A DNA stretch of 64,000 nucleotides from contig JAKQEQ010000167.1 in the NCBI GenBank assembly GCA_029556545.1, forward strand, positions 56,889 through 120,888. The letters run 5' to 3'. This document shows positions 17,792-27,200 of the stretch, one piece after another (the stretch's first letter is position 1; every line of letters begins with the position of its first letter). The position numbers were made by a program, and so were the translations under genes. Under the pieces are notes generated by a model. It was given only the letters and a program-made list of their open reading frames with translations. It did no database searches and was not told the DNA's origin. The DNA comes from Candidatus Hydrogenedentota bacterium (GTDB lineage Bacteria; Hydrogenedentota; Hydrogenedentia; Hydrogenedentales; JAGMZX01).

Positions 17792-18469
17792 TCATGTATC
17801 GCCGCCCGGCAAAGGAAACGCCTTGCCGCCGGGGCCGTATGCCGTGCGACATGCGATAAGGCGCTCGACCTGCGGCCCGGTCAGGAGCGGCGGCGTCTTG
17901 CCGAGAACATACACCCGAAAGACAATCTCCGCGGCGTGTTCGATCTTTTCCATGCGGTAGTACGCGTCCCACGGATCTTGACCCACAGTCACCGCCCCAT
18001 GCCGGTACAACAACACCGCGTCGCCTCGCCGAATGTACTCGCGAATCGCTTCCGCGCCTTCCTTCGTGCCGGGCGTGGCGTAGGGCGCGGTCGGGATGGC
18101 GCCGAACGCGACAACCACCTCGGGAATAACCGGCGTCTCCATCGAAATGCCCGCCAGCGTCAACGCGATGGCCGTCGGCGGGTGCGCGTGCACTACGCTG
18201 CGGATGTCCAGGCGCTCCTCATAGGCCGCCAAATGCGTAAAAAACTCCGACGTCACCGTGCCCGGCCCCTCGATCTTGTTCCCCGTGCCGTCCGCGATCA
18301 GGATGTCCTCGGGACGCATCGCGCCTTTGCTGACGCCGCTCGGCGTGCAGAGGAAACGCCCGTCGTCGAGGCGAACGCTGATGTTGCCGTCCGTCGCCGC
18401 GACAAGATTCTTGTCGCAGAGACGCCGCCCCACCTCGCAGATACACGCGCGCAAGTCGGATTCGCTCAT
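17792..18469 (-). CDS. Class II aldolase/adducin-family protein (L-fuculose-phosphate aldolase-like)
   Basis: DGNISVRLDD, TPSGVSKG, VVHAHPPTAIAL, YRHGAVTVG; ATG at 18469. Confidence 0.85.
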   Translation of the reverse strand: MSESDLRACICEVGRRLCDKNLVAATDGNISVRLDDGRFLCTPSGVSKGAMRPEDILIADGTGNKIEGPGTVTSEFFTHLAAYEERLDIRSVVHAHPPTAIALTLAGISMETPVIPEVVVAFGAIPTAPYATPGTKEGAEAIREYIRRGDAVLLYRHGAVTVGQDPWDAYYRMEKIEHAAEIVFRVYVLGKTPPLLTGPQVERLIACRTAYGPGGKAFPLPGGDT

Positions 18470-18635
18470 AGGAAGTGCTCCCAGTAGGACCCGCCACACT
18501 GTGTCCGCCAATGAGCCCTCATTTCAAGTCGTCAACACCGACCAGGCCGCGATGCCGCCGTGATTACTTGTGAAACACGCCGCGCCCGCCGCTGGTCTAT
18601 CCCCCGATGACCCCAATCAGTACGGGAGGCGGTCC

Positions 18636-20786
18636 ATGCAGTCGTCGTTTCGCCCGAAGCTCTCGCTGTTCTCCGTAATCTGCTGCGCCCTGCTGTTGCC
18701 GGCATGTCCGCCCGACCTCGAACGCCTCGCGGCCTATGTCCCCCCCGAGGGCAGGTACGACGTGACCATCCTCCGCGACGAATTCGGCGTGCCCCATATC
18801 TACGGCAAGACCGACCCGGACGTGGCGTACGGCCTTGCCTACGCGCATTGCGAGGACGACTTCGCCACGATGCAGGAGGTGCTCCTGACCACGCGCGGAG
18901 AACTCGCCACGGTGCAGGGGTTCAAGGGCCTTGTCACGGACTTCCTCGTCCGCGCCATGAAGATTCACGAATTCGTGGACGCCGGCTACGAAACTCAACT
19001 CAGCGAGGAGGTCCGCGCCCTCTGCGACGCTTACGCCGACGGCGCGAACCATTACGCCGCCCTCCACACCCACGAAGTGTTGGCCCCCGACCTGTTTCCA
19101 GTCACCGGGAGGGACGTCGTGGGCGGCTTCGCCTTTCGCATGCCCTTCTTCTACATGCTCCATCGGCATCTCCGGCCCCTCATGCCAATGCGCCGGCAGG
19201 GCGTGAGCACCCACGCGCGCCACACGGGCGCCGGGTCGCCCCTCTTCGACGACACGCGCGAGCGTGGCTCGAACGCCTTCGCCGTCGCCCCGAGCCGCTC
19301 CGCCGACGGCTACACCCGCCTCGCCGTCAACTCGCATCAGCCGTGGACCGGCCCCGTGGCCTGGTACGAGGCGCGTCTCCACAGCGAGGACGGCTGGGAC
19401 ATCGTCGGCGGCCTCTTCCCCGGCACCCCGGTGGTGTTGCACGGCCACAATCGGCATCTCGGCTGGGCGCACACGGTGAACTTGCCGGACCTGTGCGATC
19501 TCTACGAACTCACGATCAATCCCGAGAACCGCGATCAATACCTCTTCGACGGCCAATGGCGCGACTTCGAGAAGAAAGACGCGCGCATGCGGCTGAAGGT
19601 GTTCGGCCGCTTGACCCTCCCCGTAAAGCGCCAACTGCTCTGGTCCGTCCACGGACCCGTCATGCGCACCCCGAACGGCGTCTTCGCAATCGCCTACGCG
19701 GGCTTCGGCGAAATCCGCGCCGTCGAGCAGTTCTATCGCATGAACCGGGCCTCCACCTTCGAGGAATTCCGCGACGCCATGGCCATGCGCGCGACGCTCG
19801 CCATGAACACCGTCTACGCCGACCAAGAAGGGAACATCTGGTACCTGTACAATGCCCTGTTCCCCGTGCGCGCGGAAGGCTACGACTGGTCCGGCACGCT
19901 GCCCGGCGACACCTCGGATACGCGCTGGAAGACGTTCTGGCCGTTCGAGGACCTGCCGCAAGTCTTGAACCCGCCTTCCGGCTTCGTCCAGAACTGCAAT
20001 TCCGACCCCTTCCAGACCACCTTCGGCGAGGGCAATCCCCTGCCCGAGCGATTCCCGGACTGGCTCGGCATACCCGAGCAAATGACCAATCGCGCGGTGC
20101 GACTCCATGAACTCTTCGGCCCGGACGAAGCGGTGACCCGCGAAGCCTTCTACCGCTACAAGTTCGATTGGGACTACTCCAGACAGTCCCACGTCGGCGA
20201 ATTGATTGTGCGCCTCACGGCGGGCGCGCCCTATGACGACCCGCTCATGAACGAGGCCGTCGCACTTCTCGAGAAGTGGGATTTCACCGCCGCCCCGGAC
20301 AGCGTCGGGACCGCCGTCGCCGTGCTCACCGGCGAGCCCGTCGTGCGCGCGATCCTACTCGGCGGCACGCCGCCCGACCCCGTCGAAAGCCTCCGCAACG
20401 CCGTCCACTACCTCCACAAGCACCACGGGCGGCTCGATGTCCCGTGGGGTACGATCAACCGCCTCGTCCGCGGCGACCTGAACGTCGGTCTCGGCGGCGG
20501 CCCCGACACCGTGTACGCCGTCTACGGAGACAAACGGCCCGACGGCACCCTCCACGGCCACTCCGGCGACAGCTACGTCCTCATGGTCGAATGGGACCCC
20601 GAAGGCCGCGTTTCCTCCCGCAGCCTCCACAACTTCGGCGCCGCATCGACCCGCCCCGAATCGCCCCACTACGCGGACCAGGTCCCCCTCTTCGTCGAAC
20701 GCAAGACCAAGCCCGTCCACCTCGACGAAGCCGACCTCCGCAAGCACGCCTCCGCCGCCTACCGCCCCGGCGAACGGCCCTCCTGA
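18636..20786 (+). CDS. Penicillin/AHL acylase-family Ntn hydrolase, predicted lipoprotein
   Basis: Lipobox-like LLLPAC; DEFGVPHIYGKTDPDVAYGLAYAHCEDDF; ERGSNAFAV (Ntn Ser); NPPSGFVQNCNSDPF. Confidence 0.88.
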   Translation: MQSSFRPKLSLFSVICCALLLPACPPDLERLAAYVPPEGRYDVTILRDEFGVPHIYGKTDPDVAYGLAYAHCEDDFATMQEVLLTTRGELATVQGFKGLVTDFLVRAMKIHEFVDAGYETQLSEEVRALCDAYADGANHYAALHTHEVLAPDLFPVTGRDVVGGFAFRMPFFYMLHRHLRPLMPMRRQGVSTHARHTGAGSPLFDDTRERGSNAFAVAPSRSADGYTRLAVNSHQPWTGPVAWYEARLHSEDGWDIVGGLFPGTPVVLHGHNRHLGWAHTVNLPDLCDLYELTINPENRDQYLFDGQWRDFEKKDARMRLKVFGRLTLPVKRQLLWSVHGPVMRTPNGVFAIAYAGFGEIRAVEQFYRMNRASTFEEFRDAMAMRATLAMNTVYADQEGNIWYLYNALFPVRAEGYDWSGTLPGDTSDTRWKTFWPFEDLPQVLNPPSGFVQNCNSDPFQTTFGEGNPLPERFPDWLGIPEQMTNRAVRLHELFGPDEAVTREAFYRYKFDWDYSRQSHVGELIVRLTAGAPYDDPLMNEAVALLEKWDFTAAPDSVGTAVAVLTGEPVVRAILLGGTPPDPVESLRNAVHYLHKHHGRLDVPWGTINRLVRGDLNVGLGGGPDTVYAVYGDKRPDGTLHGHSGDSYVLMVEWDPEGRVSSRSLHNFGAASTRPESPHYADQVPLFVERKTKPVHLDEADLRKHASAAYRPGERPS

Positions 20787-20809
20787 TCGCGCACTTCCCA
20801 CCATCCGCT

Positions 20810-20888
20810 CGTCCTCTTCGTCCTCGTCCTCGTGCTCGTGCTCGTGCTCGTAATCGTAATCGTAATCGTAATCGTAATCCTGCTCGCA
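20810..20888. repeat. Hexanucleotide repeat, NNTCGT blocks ending in (CGTAAT)n
   Basis: gtcctcttcgtcctcgtcctcgtgctcgtgctcgtgctcgtaatcgtaatcgtaatcgtaatcgtaatcctgctcgc. Confidence 0.85.
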
Positions 20889-20952
20889 CCCGGTTTACGC
20901 CCGCCCCCCGCGCCCGCTATAATCCGCCGTCGCATCGAGAAGTGGCCGCACC

Positions 20953-22038
20953 ATGCCCTTACGATTTCGCAAAGTGTTGATCGCCGACGAGCGCTACGAA
21001 TCGGCCGCCGTGTTCAACGTCAACGGCGACGGCGCGCTCGATATCGTCTCCGGCGCGTGGTGGTACGAAGGCCCGGATTTCAAGAAGAAACACAAGATCG
21101 GCCCCGTCGCGGCCTATGACGAATACTTCGACGACTTCTCGACCATCCCGCTCGACGTCAACGGCAATGGCCGCCTCGACTTCATCACCGGCGGCTGGTG
21201 GGGCAACACGCTGCGCTGGCGCGAGAACCCTGGCGACCCTGACAAAGAATGGCCCGATCACGTCATCGCCGAAACCGGCAACATCGAAACGACCCGCGCC
21301 TGGGACATCGACGGCAACGGAATCCCCGAGATCGTACCGAACACGCCGGGCGGCCCGCTGGTCGCGTACAAACTCGTGACGGACAAACGCGGCAAGGGCA
21401 CGGGCAAGTTTACGGCCCACAAGCTGTTCGATGGCCCCCAAGGCCACGGCCTCGGCGCGGGCGACATCGCGGGCAACGGGCGCGTCGATTTCGTGCTGAA
21501 CCACGGCTGGCTCGAAGCGCCCGCCGACCCTTGGCGCGGGAAATGGACCTGGCATCCTGAGTTCAAGCTGTTCCCGTCCGCGAGCGTGCCCATCCTTGTC
21601 TTGGACGTCAACGGCGACGGTGTGAATGACCTCATTGTCGGCGGCGGTCACGAATACGGCCTCGATTGGGTCGAGCAACGCCGCATCCGCAACGGCAAGC
21701 GGAAGTGGGTGCGCCACCCCATCGACCCGTTCAATTCGCAATATCACGACATGCACTGGGCCGATATCGACGGCGACGGCGTATGCGAACTCGTGACGGG
21801 CAAGCGCTACCGCGCCCACTGCGACGGCGATCCCGGCGCCTTCGACCCCTACGGCATCTACTACTTCAAGTGGACCGGCGAAGGCTTCGCGAAGCAGGTG
21901 ATCACGTTCGGCGAAGCGCGCGAAACCACCGGCTGCGGCATACACTTCGCCCTCGCCGACCTGCGCGGCCTCGCCCGCCTCGACATCATCGCCCCAGGCA
22001 AAGACGGCCTCTACGTCCTCTACAACGAAGGCCCATGA
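20953..22038 (+). CDS. FG-GAP/VCBS-repeat beta-propeller protein
   Basis: Repeated D-x-NGDG/NGRLD motifs: FNVNGDGALDIVSG, LDVNGNGRLDFITG, DIDGNGIPEIV, VNGDGVNDLIVGG. Confidence 0.85.
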   Translation: MPLRFRKVLIADERYESAAVFNVNGDGALDIVSGAWWYEGPDFKKKHKIGPVAAYDEYFDDFSTIPLDVNGNGRLDFITGGWWGNTLRWRENPGDPDKEWPDHVIAETGNIETTRAWDIDGNGIPEIVPNTPGGPLVAYKLVTDKRGKGTGKFTAHKLFDGPQGHGLGAGDIAGNGRVDFVLNHGWLEAPADPWRGKWTWHPEFKLFPSASVPILVLDVNGDGVNDLIVGGGHEYGLDWVEQRRIRNGKRKWVRHPIDPFNSQYHDMHWADIDGDGVCELVTGKRYRAHCDGDPGAFDPYGIYYFKWTGEGFAKQVITFGEARETTGCGIHFALADLRGLARLDIIAPGKDGLYVLYNEGP

Positions 22039-22078
22039 TGGCCCAAAGACCATGCCTCCGCTCTCCCCGAGTGAGAGG

Positions 22079-22113
22079 GACCGATCCGTCCGATCCGTCC
22101 GATCCGTCCATTC
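22079..22113. repeat. 9-bp tandem repeat (CGTCCGATC)n ending CGTCCATTC
   Basis: CGTCCGATC CGTCCGATC CGTCCATTC at 22087-22113, plus a partial unit upstream. Confidence 0.8.
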
Positions 22114-22136
22114 CCTCTCGCAGAGCGAGAGGGAAT
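22110..22136. terminator. 12-bp perfect stem-loop between convergent genes
   Basis: ATTCCCTCTCGC-AGA-GCGAGAGGGAAT; lies between the + VCBS gene and - DEAD helicase gene. Confidence 0.65.
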
Positions 22137-22172
22137 GCCTGAAGGTAAAGTCGAAGCCAGTAGTCGTTTCTA

Positions 22173-23384
22173 CTACCGCCGCCGGAACAACCGCCGCTTC
22201 CGCTGCGAATTCCCGTGCCGATCCGGTCCCTGCGGCTTCCGCGCCGTCTGGTACAACGACACGACGTTCACCGCGCCTTCCCACTCCACCCGCGGCAGGC
22301 ACATCCCCAACGCCGTCTCGATGTTGCCCAACGCCACGCACTCGTCCGGCGAAACAAACGTGATCGCGTCGCCCGACTCGCTCGCCCGCGCCGTGCGCCC
22401 GATCCGATGAATGTACTCGTCGGAAGTGTTCGGCACATCGTAATTGATCACGTGGCTCACGCCCTTGATATCCAGGCCCCGCGCCGCGACGTCCGTCGCC
22501 ACCAGCACGTTGTACCGGCCCTTCCGGAACCCGTCCAGCGCCTGCTGACGCTGGCTTTGCGATCGGTTCCCGTGAATCGCCTGCACCTTGAAACCTTCCT
22601 TGTGCAGCGACCGCGCCACGCGATCCGTCCGATGCTTCGTGCGCAGGAACACCAGCGCGGAATGCACGTCGGACCCGCGCAACAAGGTCGAAAGCAGCGG
22701 CGTCTTCCCTGTTTGCGCGACCGTATAAATGTTCTGGCGCACCGTCTCGACCGGCCGCGCCACGGCGCCCACCTCGATACGCGCCGGGTTCCGCTGCATA
22801 TCCGCGGCCAGCCGCGCGATCTCCCGCGGGAACGTCGCCGAGAACATCAGCGTCTGCCGTTCCGCCGGCAGTTTCGCCAGGATGCGCCGGATGTCCGGCA
22901 AGAACCCCATGTCGAGCATGCGGTCCGCCTCGTCAAGCACGAGAATGCGCAGGTCGCGGAACGAGACCGCGCCGCGCGCCATGTGATCGAGCAGCCGCCC
23001 CGGCGTCGCCACGATGATATTACAGCCGCGCCGCAGCGCCTCCGTTTGCGGCCCGAGGCCCACGCCGCCGTAAAGACACACGGTGCGCAGCCCGAGCGCG
23101 TTGCCGAACGGCTCGATGACCGTGCGAATCTGCACCGCCAACTCGCGCGTCGGCGTCAGCACCAGCATGCTGTTGCGCCCCCGCGGGGCCGCCGCGAGCC
23201 GCGACAGCGACGGCAGCGCGAACGCGAGCGTCTTGCCCGTGCCCGTCTGCGCCACGGCCACCAGGTCGCGCCCTTCGAGCGCCACAGGCACCGCCCGCGC
23301 CTGCACGGGCGTCGGTTCAGTGATGCGTTGTCCCTTCAACGTCTTGAGACAACGCGGATCGATAGCCAGAGTTTCAAACGACAT
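22173..23384 (-). CDS. DEAD-box ATP-dependent RNA helicase (RhlE-like)
   Basis: AQTGTGKTLAF, PTRELAVQI, VLDEADRMLDMGF, MFSATFP, HRIGRTARA. Confidence 0.93.
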   Translation of the reverse strand: MSFETLAIDPRCLKTLKGQRITEPTPVQARAVPVALEGRDLVAVAQTGTGKTLAFALPSLSRLAAAPRGRNSMLVLTPTRELAVQIRTVIEPFGNALGLRTVCLYGGVGLGPQTEALRRGCNIIVATPGRLLDHMARGAVSFRDLRILVLDEADRMLDMGFLPDIRRILAKLPAERQTLMFSATFPREIARLAADMQRNPARIEVGAVARPVETVRQNIYTVAQTGKTPLLSTLLRGSDVHSALVFLRTKHRTDRVARSLHKEGFKVQAIHGNRSQSQRQQALDGFRKGRYNVLVATDVAARGLDIKGVSHVINYDVPNTSDEYIHRIGRTARASESGDAITFVSPDECVALGNIETALGMCLPRVEWEGAVNVVSLYQTARKPQGPDRHGNSQRKRRLFRRR

Positions 23385-23587
23385 TCTTATTTCCCTTAAC
23401 GTTCCGCCGGAGTTCGGTCAGGATCGCGGGTTGCCCGCTGCGCACCGGCCAAGAGGGAAACAACACACAGGTGAGTATCCGTACTGAGAGGTGATTCTGC
23501 GTAGAGAGAACGACAATCTGGAGTCGGCCTGCTACCCATCAGCGGCGATTGGATTTAGCTTATTGTACCCCCCTGATTACATGAATG

Positions 23588-24535
23588 TCAAGCTCGCATT
23601 TCGCACTCGTCCGCGGTGCGAACACAATTGCGCCCCGCGGCCTTGGCCGCGTAGAGCGCGCGGTCCGCGGCCGCGATCAATTCCTGGGCCGTCCGCCCAT
23701 GCCGCGGGTACTCCGCAAGCCCTTGGCTGATAGTGACGCGGAAACTCCGGCCATGATGCTCGAACTCCCGCGCCTCGATCGTGCGGCGCAACTGCTCCGC
23801 CACGGCGCACGCGGCGTCAAGCGCCGTCGCCGGATACAACACAATGGCCTCGTCGCCGCCGTAGAGGCCGGCCAGGTCGCCTTCCCGGATACTGGCGCGC
23901 ATCATGGCGCCCATTTCCTGCACCACCATGCGGCCCGCGAGATGGCCGTGCGTGTCGTTGACCTTCTTGAGCCCGTCCAAGTCGGTCATCGCCAGGCTGA
24001 ACGGCCGGTCCGGCCCCGACGTCTGCAGGTGCCGATCAAGATGAGAACGAAATGACTCCATCGTCAGAAGACCGGTCAACCGGTCGTAGTGGATAAGCCG
24101 ATGTACTTCCTGATGAAACTGCTGGTCCACCTCGTCCTGAAGAATGAATTTCAGCAGCACCTCGCCGACACCGATGCGGTCGCCGTTCTTCAGCCGCACC
24201 TTGTCCGCGCGCGCGCCGTTGACCAACGTGCCGTTGCTGCTCCCGAGATCCGTCAACTCGAAAAAGACGACGGCGTCCTCCTCCACGCGGTCGATCCGCA
24301 CGTGCTGCCGCGACACCGAGGGCGCATTGATGGTCACGTGCGCCAGCGGCGATCGGCCCAGTATCTGGCCCCGGCCATGCACCTCGATCTCGCGGCCAAT
24401 CTCCGCGCCTGCAAGCACCACCAGACTCGCCCGCGCGGCGGCGGTCACGCTCTGCCCCGAAGCGAAGCCTGCGATCACGGTGGCATCGGGCGCAAGATCT
24501 CCGGTATCCTCGTTCTTCTTTGCGATCTCAGTCAT
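23588..24535 (-). CDS. FHA-GGDEF protein (diguanylate cyclase-like)
   Basis: FHA: GRSPLAHVTINAPSVSRQHVRI...LTDLGSSNGTLVNG; GGDEF domain with REGD-x5-GGDEA; ATG at 24535. Confidence 0.9.
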   Translation of the reverse strand: MTEIAKKNEDTGDLAPDATVIAGFASGQSVTAAARASLVVLAGAEIGREIEVHGRGQILGRSPLAHVTINAPSVSRQHVRIDRVEEDAVVFFELTDLGSSNGTLVNGARADKVRLKNGDRIGVGEVLLKFILQDEVDQQFHQEVHRLIHYDRLTGLLTMESFRSHLDRHLQTSGPDRPFSLAMTDLDGLKKVNDTHGHLAGRMVVQEMGAMMRASIREGDLAGLYGGDEAIVLYPATALDAACAVAEQLRRTIEAREFEHHGRSFRVTISQGLAEYPRHGRTAQELIAAADRALYAAKAAGRNCVRTADECEMRA

Positions 24536-24653
24536 AACGGCGGGTATACCTCGTTGGCGCGTATAATAGCAGGCGCTCCCGCGGGCCGCCAACGTCCTTG
24601 TAACGAGTCCGCGGAATGGATCAAATACAGGAGCGTGTTCCAGGAATAACCCT

Positions 24654-25730
24654 ATGAATACCCCGTGCCTCATCTATGGTTCCTACGGCTACACCGGACG
24701 CCTCGTGGTGCGCTATGCAATCGAGCGTGGGCTCCGGCCCGTACTCGCCGGACGCAACGAGGCCGCGCTCCGCGATCAGGCCCGAGAATCGGGCCTCGAA
24801 TACCGCGCCTTCGCCCTTGACGACCCGGACGCCGTAGCCCGCGGCCTGGACGGCATGAGCGTCGTCGCGCACTGTGCCGGGCCCTTCTCGCGCACGGCCC
24901 GCGCCATGGCGAAGGGCTGCCTCCGAGCCGGGACGCACTACCTCGACATCACCGGCGAAATCGAGGTCTTCGAAGCGCTCGCCGCCATGGACACCCGCGC
25001 ACGCGAGGCCGGCGTCATGCTACTGCCCGGCGCCGGCTTCGACGTCGTGCCCAGCGACTGCCTCGCACTGCACCTGAAGCGACAGGTGCCCGCCGCAACG
25101 CGCCTTGTCCTCGCGTTCCACTCGAACGGGCGGCCCTCCCACGGCACGGCAACCACCATCGTCGAGAACCTCCACAAGGGCCTTTGGGTGCGCGAGGCCG
25201 GCGCGCTCACGCGCAAACCCCTGGGCTGGAAGCAGCGCACCATCGACTTTGGAGAAGGGCCTCCCCGCGGCGCAATCACCATCCCCTGGGGCGACGTCTC
25301 CACCGCCTACCATAGCACCGGCATCCCCAACATCGAGGTCTACATGGCCGCGCCCCGCAGAGCCCGCATCATGATCCGCGCCGCCCGCCACTTCGGCTGG
25401 CTCCTCGGCAGCAGACCCGTAAATCGCTACCTCAAACGCCGCATCGACGACGCCGCCCCCGGGCCGACAGATGCCGACCGTGCCCGCTCCTATTGCTTGC
25501 TCTGGGGCGAAGCCACCAACGACTCGGGCGGCCGCGCCGAGGCCCGCCTGCGTACCCCGGACGGCTACACGCTCACGGCGCTGACGACCCTCGCCATTGC
25601 CGAAAAGGTGCTGGCGGGCGACGCGCCCCCCGGTTTCCAGACGCCCGCCAAGGCCTACGGCCCGGACTTCATACTGGCCATCGACGGCGTAACCGCCTCG
25701 TGGAACAGCCCACAATCCCCTTCTTCCTGA
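24654..25730 (+). CDS. Saccharopine dehydrogenase-like / trans-acting enoyl reductase family
   Basis: MNTPCLIYGSYGYTGRLVV...HCAGPFSRTARAMAKGCLRAGTHYLDITGEIEVFE. Confidence 0.82.
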   Translation: MNTPCLIYGSYGYTGRLVVRYAIERGLRPVLAGRNEAALRDQARESGLEYRAFALDDPDAVARGLDGMSVVAHCAGPFSRTARAMAKGCLRAGTHYLDITGEIEVFEALAAMDTRAREAGVMLLPGAGFDVVPSDCLALHLKRQVPAATRLVLAFHSNGRPSHGTATTIVENLHKGLWVREAGALTRKPLGWKQRTIDFGEGPPRGAITIPWGDVSTAYHSTGIPNIEVYMAAPRRARIMIRAARHFGWLLGSRPVNRYLKRRIDDAAPGPTDADRARSYCLLWGEATNDSGGRAEARLRTPDGYTLTALTTLAIAEKVLAGDAPPGFQTPAKAYGPDFILAIDGVTASWNSPQSPSS

Positions 25731-25819
25731 ACCGCGCGCTGTTGACGTACGGCGAAAAACGCGGTATCTTCTTATAGGGGGCCGACTTCGGCCCCCGGGC
25801 AGTGGAACGAGGACCGCGT

Positions 25820-27013
25820 ATGACGCGAGATGAACTGCGGTCGGAACGCGAGCGCGCGGAACGACTGGTAGTCGACAAGCGCTATGCCGAGGCGGCGGAG
25901 GTGTACCGGACCGTGCTTGCCCAGGACGACACCTACGCCAAGGCGTGGTACGGCATAGGGTATTGTTACTACAAACTGGGCAATCTTGACCAGAGCCGGC
26001 TCTCCATGCGCGAGGCGCGACGCCGCGGCTATGGCCCCGCCGAGTACATGTTGCGACGGATTCATCAACGCGTCGCCGTCGGCGCCGACGCCCCCGCCCT
26101 CGCCACCGCAACCCCCGCCATTCTGCCGGATCCCGGCACGCCGCAAGGTGAATCGCGCGAGCCGCTTCAGACCCCGTCCGGCAGCGGGACAAGCGGAGCC
26201 GTAGTGGCCCAGGCCATGCGGCGCCTGAGTGCGAGCAGGGACGCCCTCCGCAAACAGTTGGACGATTTGTGTCTCTCCCTTGCAACCAAGGCCGAGGCCC
26301 TGGACGGGGCGTCGGACTGGCCCGAGACCGCCGCGGTGCGCGAGGCGCGCGCGGGTCTCGAGCATGCCGAGCGGCAGTTGAAGGATCGGCGCGACCTTCT
26401 CCGGCAGGCGCACGAAGGATATCAGCAAAAGAAAGCCGCAAGAAGGAGCCGTATCGATAAGCTCAGAGAGGCCGTGACGCCCCTGGAAGCCGCCGTCAAC
26501 GACGCCCAAGAGAAGATCGCCGCCATAACAGCCGAGATTGCCGCGGCCGACGAAGGTATTCGCGCGGCCCTCAAGGCGGGCACCGGTATTGCCTCGCGCA
26601 CGGACAGCCCCATCCACCGATTCGAGGAGGCCCGCGCCGGCGCCGCGAAATCCCTCGCCGCCGCAGGGCGCCAACTCGAAACCGCCATCGCCGCCCGCGG
26701 CAAGGATGGCTCGCGCCTACAGGCGGCGGAGCATGCGTGGCGAAAAGAACGGGCCATGCTGAAACAGGACATCATCGCCATCCAAGCCGGCTGTGCCCAT
26801 GCGGAGAAACAGGCCGAGGCGGCGCGGGCCTCGTACAAGGATGCCTTGTGCCGCCTCGGACGCGTCGCGCTCGGCGCCGCAAAACGCCTGCCCCCCTTGG
26901 CCGAACAGTGCGCCGAGGGAAAACGCCTCGTCCGCGAAATCGCGGAAGCGGAAGCCGCCCTCGAGGAAAAACGCCGCCTCTGGGACCGAGCAGGCGGCAC
27001 AGCGGGTCATTGA
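25820..27013 (+). CDS. TPR and coiled-coil protein of unknown function
   Basis: N-terminal TPR-like YAEAAEVYRTVLAQDDTYAKAWYGIGYCYYKLGN; long Ala/Glu/Lys/Arg-rich coiled coil. Confidence 0.65.
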   Translation: MTRDELRSERERAERLVVDKRYAEAAEVYRTVLAQDDTYAKAWYGIGYCYYKLGNLDQSRLSMREARRRGYGPAEYMLRRIHQRVAVGADAPALATATPAILPDPGTPQGESREPLQTPSGSGTSGAVVAQAMRRLSASRDALRKQLDDLCLSLATKAEALDGASDWPETAAVREARAGLEHAERQLKDRRDLLRQAHEGYQQKKAARRSRIDKLREAVTPLEAAVNDAQEKIAAITAEIAAADEGIRAALKAGTGIASRTDSPIHRFEEARAGAAKSLAAAGRQLETAIAARGKDGSRLQAAEHAWRKERAMLKQDIIAIQAGCAHAEKQAEAARASYKDALCRLGRVALGAAKRLPPLAEQCAEGKRLVREIAEAEAALEEKRRLWDRAGGTAGH

Positions 27014-27129
27014 ATCTGTTGAATACTCCCGCAAGACGATGGCAAAAATTGCCGACCACCGAACCCCGCCTCGGTATGCCAATCAAAGCGTCAATGGGAT
27101 GAAAAATCCGGTATCCGACATGCCGCGTC

Positions 27130-27158
27130 TTCCAATTTCCCCGAAAACCTGGTATAAT
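27130..27158 (+). promoter_or_regulatory. Sigma70-type promoter (extended -10) upstream of response regulator
   Basis: TTCCAA (27130-27135), 17 nt, TGG-TATAAT (-10 at 27153-27158). Confidence 0.5.
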
Positions 27159-27200
27159 GCCGCCAGTTACTCTTGGTTTGGGCAGCCCGGCGCCCAGAGT

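Noticed and set aside
20832-21119. ORFs with VLVLVIVIVIV, RNRNRNRN or RLRLRL tracts
   Set aside because: Translations of the hexamer repeat, not real proteins.
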